Shown: positions 50,578 through 58,168 of the stretch, in pieces | Position numbering within the stretch: position 1 is the first letter of the stretch | How the letters are laid out: the number at the start of each line of letters is the position of its first letter | NCBI GenBank assembly: GCA_019637615.1 | Contig: JAHBVJ010000010.1 | Coordinates: forward strand, 1-64,000 | DNA length: 64,000 bases | Direction: 5' to 3' | Source of the DNA: Anaerolineae bacterium | Lineage (GTDB): Bacteria > Chloroflexota > Anaerolineae > Aggregatilineales > UBA2796 | The notes under the pieces: model-generated | Told to the model about the DNA's origin: nothing | What the model saw: only the letters and a program-made list of their open reading frames with translations | Database searches by the model: none | Program-made: the position numbers and the translations under genes

Positions 50578-53247
50578 TTAGCAGCCCTTTTCGCGCATTT
50601 GATCTGCCATCCAATTTGCCCAATCAAGCATGCCCATTTGACGGCAATAGCGTTCGGCTTCGTGCCAGCAGGCACAGGCATCTGCGTGGCTATCCATATT
50701 CCATAATGCGTTGCCCAGATTCCGCTGCGTTTGTGCATACTCGAGCGGGGCGGCAGTGGGAGTGCGGTAGGTGAGGGCGGCTTGATAGGCTTGGATAGCA
50801 CGGCGCAGATTGTCCGCCCGCTCCTCCACCTCAGATAGGTTGCTATAAGCAACGCCGAGGTTGTTTTGCGTCATGGCATAGTCGAGCGGCGCAGTGGCGG
50901 GAGTGCGGTAGATGAGGGCGGCTTGATAGGCATGGATGGCACGGCGCAAATTGTCCGTTCGCTCCTCCACCTCGGACAGGTCGCGGTAAGCATTACCGAG
51001 ATTGTTCTGCGTTCGCGCATACTCAAGTGGGGCGGTGGTAGGGGTGGAATAGGTGAGGGCGGCTTGATAGGCATGGATGGCACGGCGCAAATTGTCCGTC
51101 CGCTCCTCCACCTCGGACAGGTCGCGGTAAGCATTACCGAGGTTGTTCTGCGTCATGGCATAGTGAAGTGGAGCGACGGTGGGGGTGTAGTAGATGAGGG
51201 CGGCTTGATAAGCGTGGATGGCACGGCGCAGATTGTCCGTCCACTCCTCCACCTCGGACAGGTCGCTGTAAGCAGTGGCGAGGTTGTTCTGCGTCATGGC
51301 ATAGTCGAGCGGCGCAGTGGCGGGAGTGCGGTAGATGAGGGCGGCTTGATAGGCATGGATGGCACGGCGCAGATTGTCCGTCCGCTCCTCCACCTGCGAC
51401 AGGTCGCTGTAAGCGTTGCCGAGGTTGTTCTGTGCTCGCGCCCATAATTCGCTACGGCTCAATAGGCGTTTTAAAGGCCGCAGCAGGATGCGGAAAATCA
51501 CAGTGTTTTTCCATGACCTCCCTGAAATACCAGAAGAGCCTTCGCTATTTTTCTGTTTGTCGGTGAGGATGAGGGCTTGTTGTGCCCAGTCGAATTTCTG
51601 CTGGATACGTCCGCGATTCAATAGGAATTGACCGCCATATTGTGCTAATTCGATCGCTTGGTCAGCGACTTGCCGCGAGATCGTCCATTGGAACGCGGCC
51701 TCGAGATTGGCGGCATCAGGTTCGAGGGCAGCATAATCTTGACGTTCATGTTGGCGCTTGGCGCGCATGAGGAAATGGTCGCAATGGATGGCACGGGCAC
51801 CGTCGTCTTCACCAGCGGTGCGGACGACGAGGGGATCGATGTTGTAGCGCGACCCATCGAACTCGATCAGGTTCCATGCGGCTAAGGTGGTCAGGACGCT
51901 CAACAGGGGATCGGCAGCGGATTGATCGGCAAGGAGGGCTTCGGCGGCTTCGTAGTCAAAGCCACCGCGTGTGACGTTCAGACGGCGAAGGGCAGCGAGA
52001 GGTTCGGAGCCTTCTTGCGCGGTCATCTGATCGAGGGTACGCCCGACCATTTCCGCCAAGGCTTTTTCGACTTCTTTGCCCTTGAGGGTTTCCAAGGCTT
52101 TGATCACGGCTTGGGGCGGATTGGCTTTCAACCAACCGACGGCATACAGCATCAGGCGGGGATGGTAGCGGGCGGCTTGGGCAAGCTGATCGGCGTGTCC
52201 GGCGAGTTTGGCGGTGTAGTCCCTCACCTCTGCCATGCGCGTGAGGATTTTGACGCCATCGGCGGGCGAAGGGGCGTGCAGATCACGTTCGGGACAGAAG
52301 TCGAGTTCGTCCCACGCATGACGGCTGGTGATCAGCACGCGCGGGCCGGATTGCAAACTCTTGAGACGGCGCGCGAAGCCTTCCCGCTGTGACGCGGGGC
52401 AGTCTTCGGCGTTATCGAGCACCACGAGGGTATCGCGTCCATTGAGGGCGCTCCATGCGGCGTCCGATGTACCCGCTGGCAGATTGAAATGGGTGCGGAT
52501 CAGATCGGCTAGGCGGTCGGGCGAATTGGCCTCGGTGGGCTGCGCCGAATCGAAGGCGAACCAGATCGCGCCGTTAGGTAGATCAAGGCGATCCACGATC
52601 TCGACTGCCAAGCGGGTCTTGCCGACGCCGCCGATACCGCGCAGCATACAGACCGGCACATGACGATCCGTCGGGGTGAGCCAATTCAAGACGGTGCTGA
52701 GATCAGTGTCGCGCCCGTAGAGCGTATAGAGCAGATCGCCAAAGGGATAGTTGCCTGTGACGCGGGCGGTGCGGCGGGTGCTGGTGAGCGTCTTGTCGAA
52801 TTTGCCCTTGCCTTGCAGCGCGGCGACTAGCGAACTGAGGCGCGGATCGGCGGGATCGGTGACGGGCGCAGCGGTGAAATCGGCGTACTGCACGTTGTTG
52901 ACGATCATGGGGATTTGCCAGTCGTGCATGGCAGTCAGTTTGAGCACAAAAATCTGACGTTTGAGATGCTCTTGGATGCGGGTTAGTTCTCTTTCACACC
53001 AGATCGAGCGCGATGAGGCGGGAGTCAGGATGAAAAGGGCGGCTCGACAGCGCAGCGTGGCGTCGCTGATGGCTTGCTGCCAGCGATCCCCGTAGCTGAG
53101 GCCATGCTCATGATCGACCCATGTGGTGAGGCCAGCAGCGTTGAGCGCGGAATCGATCAGGCTGACGGCGGGATCATCGGCGCTGGCATGGCTGATGAAC
53201 AGATCGGTGTCGATGCGGGATTCGGGGGCGGGATCAGGCAGCGTCAT
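50578..53247 (-). CDS. TIR-NB-ARC-TPR protein (STAND family, probable defence sensor)
   Basis: 889 residues. TIR domain at about 15-145 (LFISHASADDPAVSLIDSAL, LFILTPASSRSIWCERELTR); Glu87 in the WCxxE position fits the NAD-cleaving glutamate. NB-ARC ATPase at about 175-480: Walker A GIGGVGKT (204-211), Walker B TLVVLDNAED, sensor RVLITSRHAW. The C-terminal part is a TPR array of at least five 47-residue units (TQNNLGNAYRDLSEVEER, then TDNLRRAIHAYQAAL). The layout is that of plant TNL immune receptors and bacterial STAND antiphage sensors, in which TIR activity depletes NAD. The start at 53247 follows GAGGTGAG; an extended -10 box (TGTTATACT, 53284-53292) lies upstream. Confidence 0.88.
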   Translation of the reverse strand: MTLPDPAPESRIDTDLFISHASADDPAVSLIDSALNAAGLTTWVDHEHGLSYGDRWQQAISDATLRCRAALFILTPASSRSIWCERELTRIQEHLKRQIFVLKLTAMHDWQIPMIVNNVQYADFTAAPVTDPADPRLSSLVAALQGKGKFDKTLTSTRRTARVTGNYPFGDLLYTLYGRDTDLSTVLNWLTPTDRHVPVCMLRGIGGVGKTRLAVEIVDRLDLPNGAIWFAFDSAQPTEANSPDRLADLIRTHFNLPAGTSDAAWSALNGRDTLVVLDNAEDCPASQREGFARRLKSLQSGPRVLITSRHAWDELDFCPERDLHAPSPADGVKILTRMAEVRDYTAKLAGHADQLAQAARYHPRLMLYAVGWLKANPPQAVIKALETLKGKEVEKALAEMVGRTLDQMTAQEGSEPLAALRRLNVTRGGFDYEAAEALLADQSAADPLLSVLTTLAAWNLIEFDGSRYNIDPLVVRTAGEDDGARAIHCDHFLMRAKRQHERQDYAALEPDAANLEAAFQWTISRQVADQAIELAQYGGQFLLNRGRIQQKFDWAQQALILTDKQKNSEGSSGISGRSWKNTVIFRILLRPLKRLLSRSELWARAQNNLGNAYSDLSQVEERTDNLRRAIHAYQAALIYRTPATAPLDYAMTQNNLATAYSDLSEVEEWTDNLRRAIHAYQAALIYYTPTVAPLHYAMTQNNLGNAYRDLSEVEERTDNLRRAIHAYQAALTYSTPTTAPLEYARTQNNLGNAYRDLSEVEERTDNLRRAIHAYQAALIYRTPATAPLDYAMTQNNLGVAYSNLSEVEERADNLRRAIQAYQAALTYRTPTAAPLEYAQTQRNLGNALWNMDSHADACACWHEAERYCRQMGMLDWANWMADQMREKGC
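50721..51440. repeat. Tandem 141-bp repeats encoding the TPR units
   Basis: Five consecutive 141-bp units, recognisable by TTGTTCTGCG at 51004, 51145, 51286 and TTGTTTTGCG at 50863 and TTGTTCTGTG at 51427, exactly 141 bases apart. Units share long identical blocks, indicating recent expansion or gene conversion of the sensor part. Confidence 0.85.
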
Positions 53248-53384
53248 GGGCGACTCACCTCGTGCGTGTCGAAGGATGGGATGAGTATAACACGTGTGAC
53301 ATAGCGTGACGCCTACAATGGCACGAATAGGGGACAAAAACTCAGGCTAGGCGTGTGGCTCGCCGATAACGAAGAACAATCGAT

Positions 53385-53430
53385 TCCCGACAATGAATTG
53401 TCTGGCTCAACATTACGAAGTCCCTAGCGG
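53385..53430. repeat. Dispersed palindromic repeat, short copy
   Basis: TTCCCGACAATGAATTGTCT, the linker GGCTCAACATTACG and the AAGTCCCTAGCGGGACTC hairpin, just after the selD stop side. Confidence 0.7.
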
Positions 53431-53476
53431 GACTCAGGCATGGGAAGTAGGCCACCAAGGGGAGCACAAGCAAAGG

Positions 53477-54538
53477 TCAGCGAAGAATGCGGACGCGGCC
53501 TGTGCCCTCGGTGACGGAGCCGATCCGCCACGCGGTGACGCCACGCGCGGTGAATTCGGCTTCGAGCGCGGCGGCCTTATCAGCGGCGACGGCGATCAGC
53601 AGGCCGCCGGAAGTTTGCGGATCGAACAGGCGGAGCTGTGTTGAATCGTCCAAAGGCGGATCGAAGTCCGTCCACTGGCGGTAATAGTCCATGTTGGTCG
53701 CCGCGCCGCCGGGGAAGCAGTTTTCCTCGACATAGCGATCCACGCCCGCTAACCAAGGCAGCGCGCCGTAAGACAGCACGAAATCGACCTGCGCGAGGTG
53801 CGCCATTTCGTGCCCGTGACCGAGCAAACTGTAGCCTGTCACATCGGTCATGCCGTGTACGCCGACCGCTTGCGCCGCCTGTGCTGCTTCGCGGTTCAGG
53901 CGCGCCATGCTGATGACGGCCTCATCGACATGCTTTTGATCGGCTTGCCCGCGCTTGAGGGCGGTGGTGATCAAGCCCGTGCCGAGCGGCTTGGTCAGGT
54001 ACAGCACATCGCCCACCTTCGCGCCGCCTTTGGGGATCAGCCGTTTGGGATCGACCATGCCCGTCACCGCGAGGCCATATTTGGGTTCTTTGTCTTTGAC
54101 CGTGTGACCGCCCGCAATCGCCGCGCCCGCCGCCTTCACGCGATCAGCGCCACCGCGCAAGATTTCGGTCAAGATGCTAAGATCGAGGTTATCGGGGAAG
54201 GCCACGAGGTTGATGGCGAACAGCACCTCACCGCCCATCGCATAGACATCGCTAAGGGCATTCGCCGCCGCGATCAGGCCGAAAGCGTAGGGGTCGTCCA
54301 CGACGGGAGGGAAGAAGTCAACCGTCGAGATGATGGCTTGCTGATCGTTGAGTTGATAGATGGCGGCGTCATCAGGCGCGTCTAAGCCGACTAGCAGATT
54401 CGGGAAATCCGCCGCCTGAAAGGTATGCTGCAAAGGGCGCAGAACCTGCGCCAAGTCCTCAGGACCGAGTTTAGCCGCTCAACCCGCGCACGAAGCAAGC
54501 GCCGTGAGCTTTACCTCGTGGATCGTCAACTTTGCCAT
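53477..54538 (-). CDS. selD: Selenide, water dikinase (SelD) with in-frame UGA for selenocysteine
   Basis: About 353 residues when TGA at 54479-54481 is read as selenocysteine. The N-terminus is MAKLTIHEVKLTALASCAG-U-AAKLGP, so Sec20 and Lys23 take the place of the catalytic Cys17 and Lys20 of E. coli SelD. Later blocks confirm the family: DDAAIYQLNDQQAIISTVDFF, ANALSDVYAMGG, AGGHTVKDKEPKYGLAVTG. SelD makes selenophosphate, the Se donor for selenocysteine and selenouridine. GAGGAG stands 7 bases before the ATG at 54538 (ATG at 54541 also possible). Without UGA decoding the frame would start only at TTG 54454 and miss the catalytic loop. Confidence 0.93.
54436..54478 (-). promoter_or_regulatory. 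Candidate bacterial SECIS element of selD
   Basis: Directly downstream of the UGA on the minus strand: a 7-bp perfect stem GGCGCAG-GTT-CTGCGCC (54436-54452) beginning 26 bases after the UGA, with a weaker CTC-GGTCCT-GAG fold between. Both could present loop guanines to SelB, which needs a hairpin in this position. Confidence 0.5.
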
Positions 54539-54677
54539 CATAAAACTCCTCGACTAAAAGCGCCGTAATTATATGAAATGACGATTAACACGGCAAGCAT
54601 CAACACCGGGATTGCGTTACCATAACGTTGAGCAACAGTAGCGCTCAAATTCGACCGATGGCAGGTAGACTAGTGAC

Positions 54678-55484
54678 ATGAGCAGCGCACGCTTTTCTCG
54701 TCTGGAGAACTTGATCGAGCATCTTTTAGAGGAACGGCTCACCCGTATATTTGAAGGGCGTTTGCAGCCGAGCGATCTTGCCTCGCGCTTGACGCGTGCC
54801 ATGCAAGATAACCTGCGCGCCGATGGCAATAACGCCGTCGCGCCGACCAATTACGCGATCATCCTGAATACTGAAGATCATGAGGCGCTGCTGAGAATTC
54901 AACCCGATCTTGCCGAGGTGCTGGCGACCGTGATCACGCGCTTGGCGGCACAGGCTAAATGCCGCTTGCCGACGCCGCCGATCATCCATCTGCGCACCGA
55001 CGACGCGTTTATGTTGCGGCAGGTGAACGTGCTGGCGTGGCACGAGCAGAGCACCGAACGGCACGCGACGGCGATCTTCGCGCCGACGGACGCGCCGAGT
55101 ACGCCGGAGGAACACGGGCTGCGCAACCCGCAGTTGATCATCCAAGGGACCCAGTTTGTGCCGCTGACGCGCCCGATCGTGACCATCGGCAGACGGCGCG
55201 ACAACCATATCGTGATCGACGCGCCAACCGTGTCGCGGGCGCACGCGCAGTTACGACTACGGTTCGGTAAATACGTGATCTACGATCTGGGCAGCACGGC
55301 GGGCACCTTCGTCAACGAAAAGCGCATCAGCGAAGCGGTGCTCAACCCCGGCGATGTGATTTCCATCGGCAATACCTTGATCGTATACGTCGAAGATGAT
55401 GGCACCACCAGCCGTCATGTCACCGAAATCAACGAGATGCGCATGGATGACACACAGTCGATGTCTCCGGGCGAAGGAGAGTAG
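54678..55484 (+). CDS. FhaA-like protein (DUF3662 and FHA domains)
   Basis: 268 residues. The N-terminal DUF3662 domain (FSRLENLIEHLLEERLTRIFEGRLQPSDLASRL, about 1-110) and a C-terminal FHA domain (about 165-245: VTIGRRRDNHIVIDAPTVSRAHAQLRL, YDLGSTAGTFVNEKRI). This is the architecture of mycobacterial FhaA, which binds phosphorylated MviN and regulates wall synthesis. Next genes are FhaB-like, MTA phosphorylase, FtsW/RodA and a PBP-like protein, echoing the actinobacterial fhaA-fhaB-rodA-pbpA order. No kinase or PstP phosphatase is present here. Confidence 0.87.
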   Translation: MSSARFSRLENLIEHLLEERLTRIFEGRLQPSDLASRLTRAMQDNLRADGNNAVAPTNYAIILNTEDHEALLRIQPDLAEVLATVITRLAAQAKCRLPTPPIIHLRTDDAFMLRQVNVLAWHEQSTERHATAIFAPTDAPSTPEEHGLRNPQLIIQGTQFVPLTRPIVTIGRRRDNHIVIDAPTVSRAHAQLRLRFGKYVIYDLGSTAGTFVNEKRISEAVLNPGDVISIGNTLIVYVEDDGTTSRHVTEINEMRMDDTQSMSPGEGE

Positions 55485-55491
55485 GCGCGGC

Positions 55492-55923
55492 GTGGAGGGG
55501 GTATTATTCGGACTGCGGATCGTTTCTGGCGTGCTGCTACTGATCTTCTTAGCAGCACTTTTTTGGATGATGTGGCGCGATTTCCGCGCGATCAGCTTCG
55601 AGGTCAGCACCCGCACGCGCCCGCAGGGACATCTGGTGGTGATCAACAGCAGCGATAATGGCCTGAAACCGGGCACCACCTTCGCGCTGCTGCCGCTGAC
55701 CAGCCTCGGACGCTTGCCCACCAATACCATCCCGTTGGAAGATGCCTTCATTAGTGGAGAACATGCTACAATCACGCTGCGCAGCGGCAGATGGTGGTTG
55801 GATGATCGCGGCAGCAGCAACGGCACACAGTTGAACGGTTATCGCATCCGCGAGTCGGTCATCGTCAGCACGGGCGACATCATCAGCGTCGGACAGATCG
55901 ACTTAAAGTTGGAACTTGAATAA
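55492..55923 (+). CDS. FhaB-like membrane-anchored FHA protein
   Basis: 143 residues from a GTG eight bases after the fhaA-like stop. A single N-terminal membrane segment (GLRIVSGVLLLIFLAALFWMMW), then an FHA domain (TSLGRLPTNTIPLEDAFISGEHATITLRSG, WLDDRGSSNGTQLNGYRI, STGDIISVG). Same plan as FhaB of Actinobacteria. The FHA faces the cytoplasm. A longer in-frame start at 55396 would overlap the fhaA gene and adds unlikely residues. Confidence 0.82.
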   Translation: MEGVLFGLRIVSGVLLLIFLAALFWMMWRDFRAISFEVSTRTRPQGHLVVINSSDNGLKPGTTFALLPLTSLGRLPTNTIPLEDAFISGEHATITLRSGRWWLDDRGSSNGTQLNGYRIRESVIVSTGDIISVGQIDLKLELE

Positions 55924-55966
55924 TTTTTTTGCCATGTTCACGTTCCGCATGAAGGAGTGATGGTTC

Positions 55967-56854
55967 ATGGAACCCGTTCGCATCGGCGTTATTGGCGGCT
56001 CTGGCCTGTACAGTATGCCAGAAGTAAGCGACGTTACCGAGATTCGCATCGATACACCGTTTGGCACGCCAAGCGATGCCATCATCATCGGTAAGGTGCG
56101 CGGACAGCGTGTCGCTTTCTTGCCGCGTCACGGGCGGGGACATGTGCATACGCCGACCGAGGTGCCGTACCGCGCCAATATTTACGCGCTCAAGACGCTG
56201 GGTGTGTCGCACGTCATCGCCGTCAGCGCGTGCGGATCGCTCAAGGAAACGCTCGCGCCGGGGCATATCGTGATCCCCGATCAGCTTTTCGACTTCACCA
56301 AAGATGAACGCGGGCGCTCGTTTTTCGGCAAGGGCTTGGTCGGACATGTGGGCGTGGCTGATCCATTTTGCGTTGACCTGAGCAAGCTCGTAGCGGCGGC
56401 GTGCCGCGAAGCGGGCGGAACGGTGCATGAGGGCGGGACATCGGTCACGATTGAAGGGCCGCGCTTCAGCACACGCGGCGAGAGTCACGTCTGGCAGCAG
56501 CTCGGCTTCTCCATTATCGGGATGACGACCTCGCCGGAAGCCTTCCTCGCGCGCGAAGCCGAAATGCATTACGCGGTGATGGCACACGTGACCGATTACG
56601 ACGTGTGGCACGATGAACCCGTCACCTCGGACATGGTGTTCAAGCAGTTCGCCGCCAATATCACGCTCGCGCAGCGTGCCGTCGCCCTCGCCATCGAGAA
56701 GATCGCCGCCAGCATCGCCAGCACAACCACGCATTGCGGCTGTGAGTCGGCCTTAGCCAGCGCCATCGCCACGGCGAAAGAGCGCATTCCGGCGGAGACC
56801 TTGATCGCGCTCAAACCGATTGTTGGGAAATATCTAACGAAGGTCGAGGACTAA
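55967..56854 (+). CDS. mtnP: S-methyl-5'-thioadenosine phosphorylase
   Basis: 295 residues. PNP/MTAP family: IGVIGGSGLYSMPEV, FLPRHGRGHVHTPTEVPYRANIYALKTLG, VSACGSLKE, EGPRFSTRGESHVW, IGMTTSPEAFLAREAEMHYAV and TDYDVWHDE, the last typical of MTAP rather than purine nucleoside phosphorylase. It splits methylthioadenosine to adenine and methylthioribose-1-phosphate in methionine salvage. Set between FHA and RodA genes, it is an unrelated metabolic insertion in the wall operon. Confidence 0.9.
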   Translation: MEPVRIGVIGGSGLYSMPEVSDVTEIRIDTPFGTPSDAIIIGKVRGQRVAFLPRHGRGHVHTPTEVPYRANIYALKTLGVSHVIAVSACGSLKETLAPGHIVIPDQLFDFTKDERGRSFFGKGLVGHVGVADPFCVDLSKLVAAACREAGGTVHEGGTSVTIEGPRFSTRGESHVWQQLGFSIIGMTTSPEAFLAREAEMHYAVMAHVTDYDVWHDEPVTSDMVFKQFAANITLAQRAVALAIEKIAASIASTTTHCGCESALASAIATAKERIPAETLIALKPIVGKYLTKVED

Positions 56855-56863
56855 AAACAGCGC

Positions 56864-58168
56864 TTGACGACGACAACGCTCTGGCTCGGACAAGAGGAGA
56901 TGGAGACGCGGCGGGACACCATCACGTTCCGTGAACGGCTGTTGCTGTTTCTGGCGGGGTTGTTCATCGCGTTTACGTATGCAGGGCTGACCCTCGCGCG
57001 GAACAGCGCAGCGGGGCTGCTGTGGATCGTCGTCGTATGGCTTGGCTGCGCAGTGGTCGGGCACGTGATTTTGAATCGGCGGTTGCCGCATCGCGATCCG
57101 CTGCTGTTCCCCGTCGCCATGCTGATCGCGGGCTGGGGCTTGATCCTGATCACACGGCTGGAACCCTTCTTCGCCAGCCGTCAAGCCATGTGGTTGATCG
57201 TGTCGGTCGCGGCGATGCTAGGGCTGGCCTTCGCGCCACGCCATCTGCGCTGGTTGAGCAGCTACCGTTATCTGTGGCTGTTCGGCGGCTTGGGTTTGCT
57301 GGCGCTGACCATCCTGATCGGCAGCAATCCGTCGGGCGCGGGGCCACGCTTGTGGATCGGCTTCGCGGATATTTACATTCAGCCGTCCGAACTGCTCAAG
57401 GTGATCCTCGTCGCTTTCCTCGCCAGCTATTTAGCCGATCATCAATCGCTGCTGTCGGCGCATTCGTTCACCATCGGTTCACTGCGCGTGCCGTCGCTCG
57501 GCTTCCTCGTCCCGCTGCTGATCATGTGGGGCTTCTGCCTGATCATCCTGCTGTGGCAACGCGATCTGGGCACAGCGACCTTGTTCTTCATGGTGTTCAT
57601 CCTGATGTTGTACATCGCCAGCGGACGCGTGATCTACCTGATCGGCGGCGGCGGGCTGCTGCTGCTGGTCGGCGCGGTGGCCTACCAGCTATTCGACGTG
57701 GTGCGCCAGCGCGTGGACATCTGGTACAACCCGTGGCCCGAAGCGCAAAACCGCGCCTACCAGATCGTGCAGAGTTTGCTGGCCTTCGCGGCGGGCGGTG
57801 TGTTCGGGCAAGGCGTCGGGCAGGGGTCGCCATCGTATATCCCCGTCGTTCATTCGGATTTTGTGTTCGCGGCGCTGGCGGAAGAATGGGGCTTGCTCGG
57901 CACGCTGGCGATCACCGTATGCATAGCGCTGCTGGTGGTGCGCGGGCTGCGGCTGGCGGTCACGCTGCATCAGCGCCCATTTCACGCGCTGTTGGCGGCG
58001 GGCGTGAGCATCAGCTTGGCGGTGCAGAGTTTGTTAATCATGGGTGGCGCGTTGAAGTTGATCCCGCTGACGGGTGTTACCTTACCCTTTCTCAGCTATG
58101 GCGGGAGTTCGCTGCTGGTCAGCTTTTTGATGATCGGCATCCTGCTGATGTTGAGCGAGGACGTATGA
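56864..58168 (+). CDS. FtsW/RodA/SpoVE family peptidoglycan polymerase
   Basis: 434 residues (or 422 from ATG 56900), about ten membrane segments. SEDS signatures: GSNPSGAGPRLWIGFADIYIQPSELLKVILV, WQRDLGTATLFFMVFI, DIWYNPWPEAQNRAYQIVQSLLAFAAGG, GQGVGQGSPSYIPVVHSDFVFAALAEEWGLLG, and GGALKLIPLTGVTLPFLSYGGSS. It polymerises glycan strands with a partner PBP. The stop overlaps the start of that partner (ATGA at 58165). The start is unsure: TTG 56864 has no Shine-Dalgarno, and ATG 56900 has AGAGGAG directly against it. Confidence 0.88.
   Translation: MTTTTLWLGQEEMETRRDTITFRERLLLFLAGLFIAFTYAGLTLARNSAAGLLWIVVVWLGCAVVGHVILNRRLPHRDPLLFPVAMLIAGWGLILITRLEPFFASRQAMWLIVSVAAMLGLAFAPRHLRWLSSYRYLWLFGGLGLLALTILIGSNPSGAGPRLWIGFADIYIQPSELLKVILVAFLASYLADHQSLLSAHSFTIGSLRVPSLGFLVPLLIMWGFCLIILLWQRDLGTATLFFMVFILMLYIASGRVIYLIGGGGLLLLVGAVAYQLFDVVRQRVDIWYNPWPEAQNRAYQIVQSLLAFAAGGVFGQGVGQGSPSYIPVVHSDFVFAALAEEWGLLGTLAITVCIALLVVRGLRLAVTLHQRPFHALLAAGVSISLAVQSLLIMGGALKLIPLTGVTLPFLSYGGSSLLVSFLMIGILLMLSEDV

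Noticed and set aside
50721..51440. CRISPR-like or VNTR non-coding array
   Set aside because: The 141-bp period is a multiple of three and encodes TPR units within an open frame.
53000..55000. Other selenocysteine genes (selA, selB, selC) near selD
   Set aside because: I looked for them among the neighbours and found none; they must be elsewhere if SelD is functional.
57022..58164. Upstream extension of the PBP-like frame
   Set aside because: Overlaps the whole FtsW/RodA gene out of frame and is arginine-rich; the ATG at 58165 is coupled to the RodA stop and starts a proper membrane anchor.
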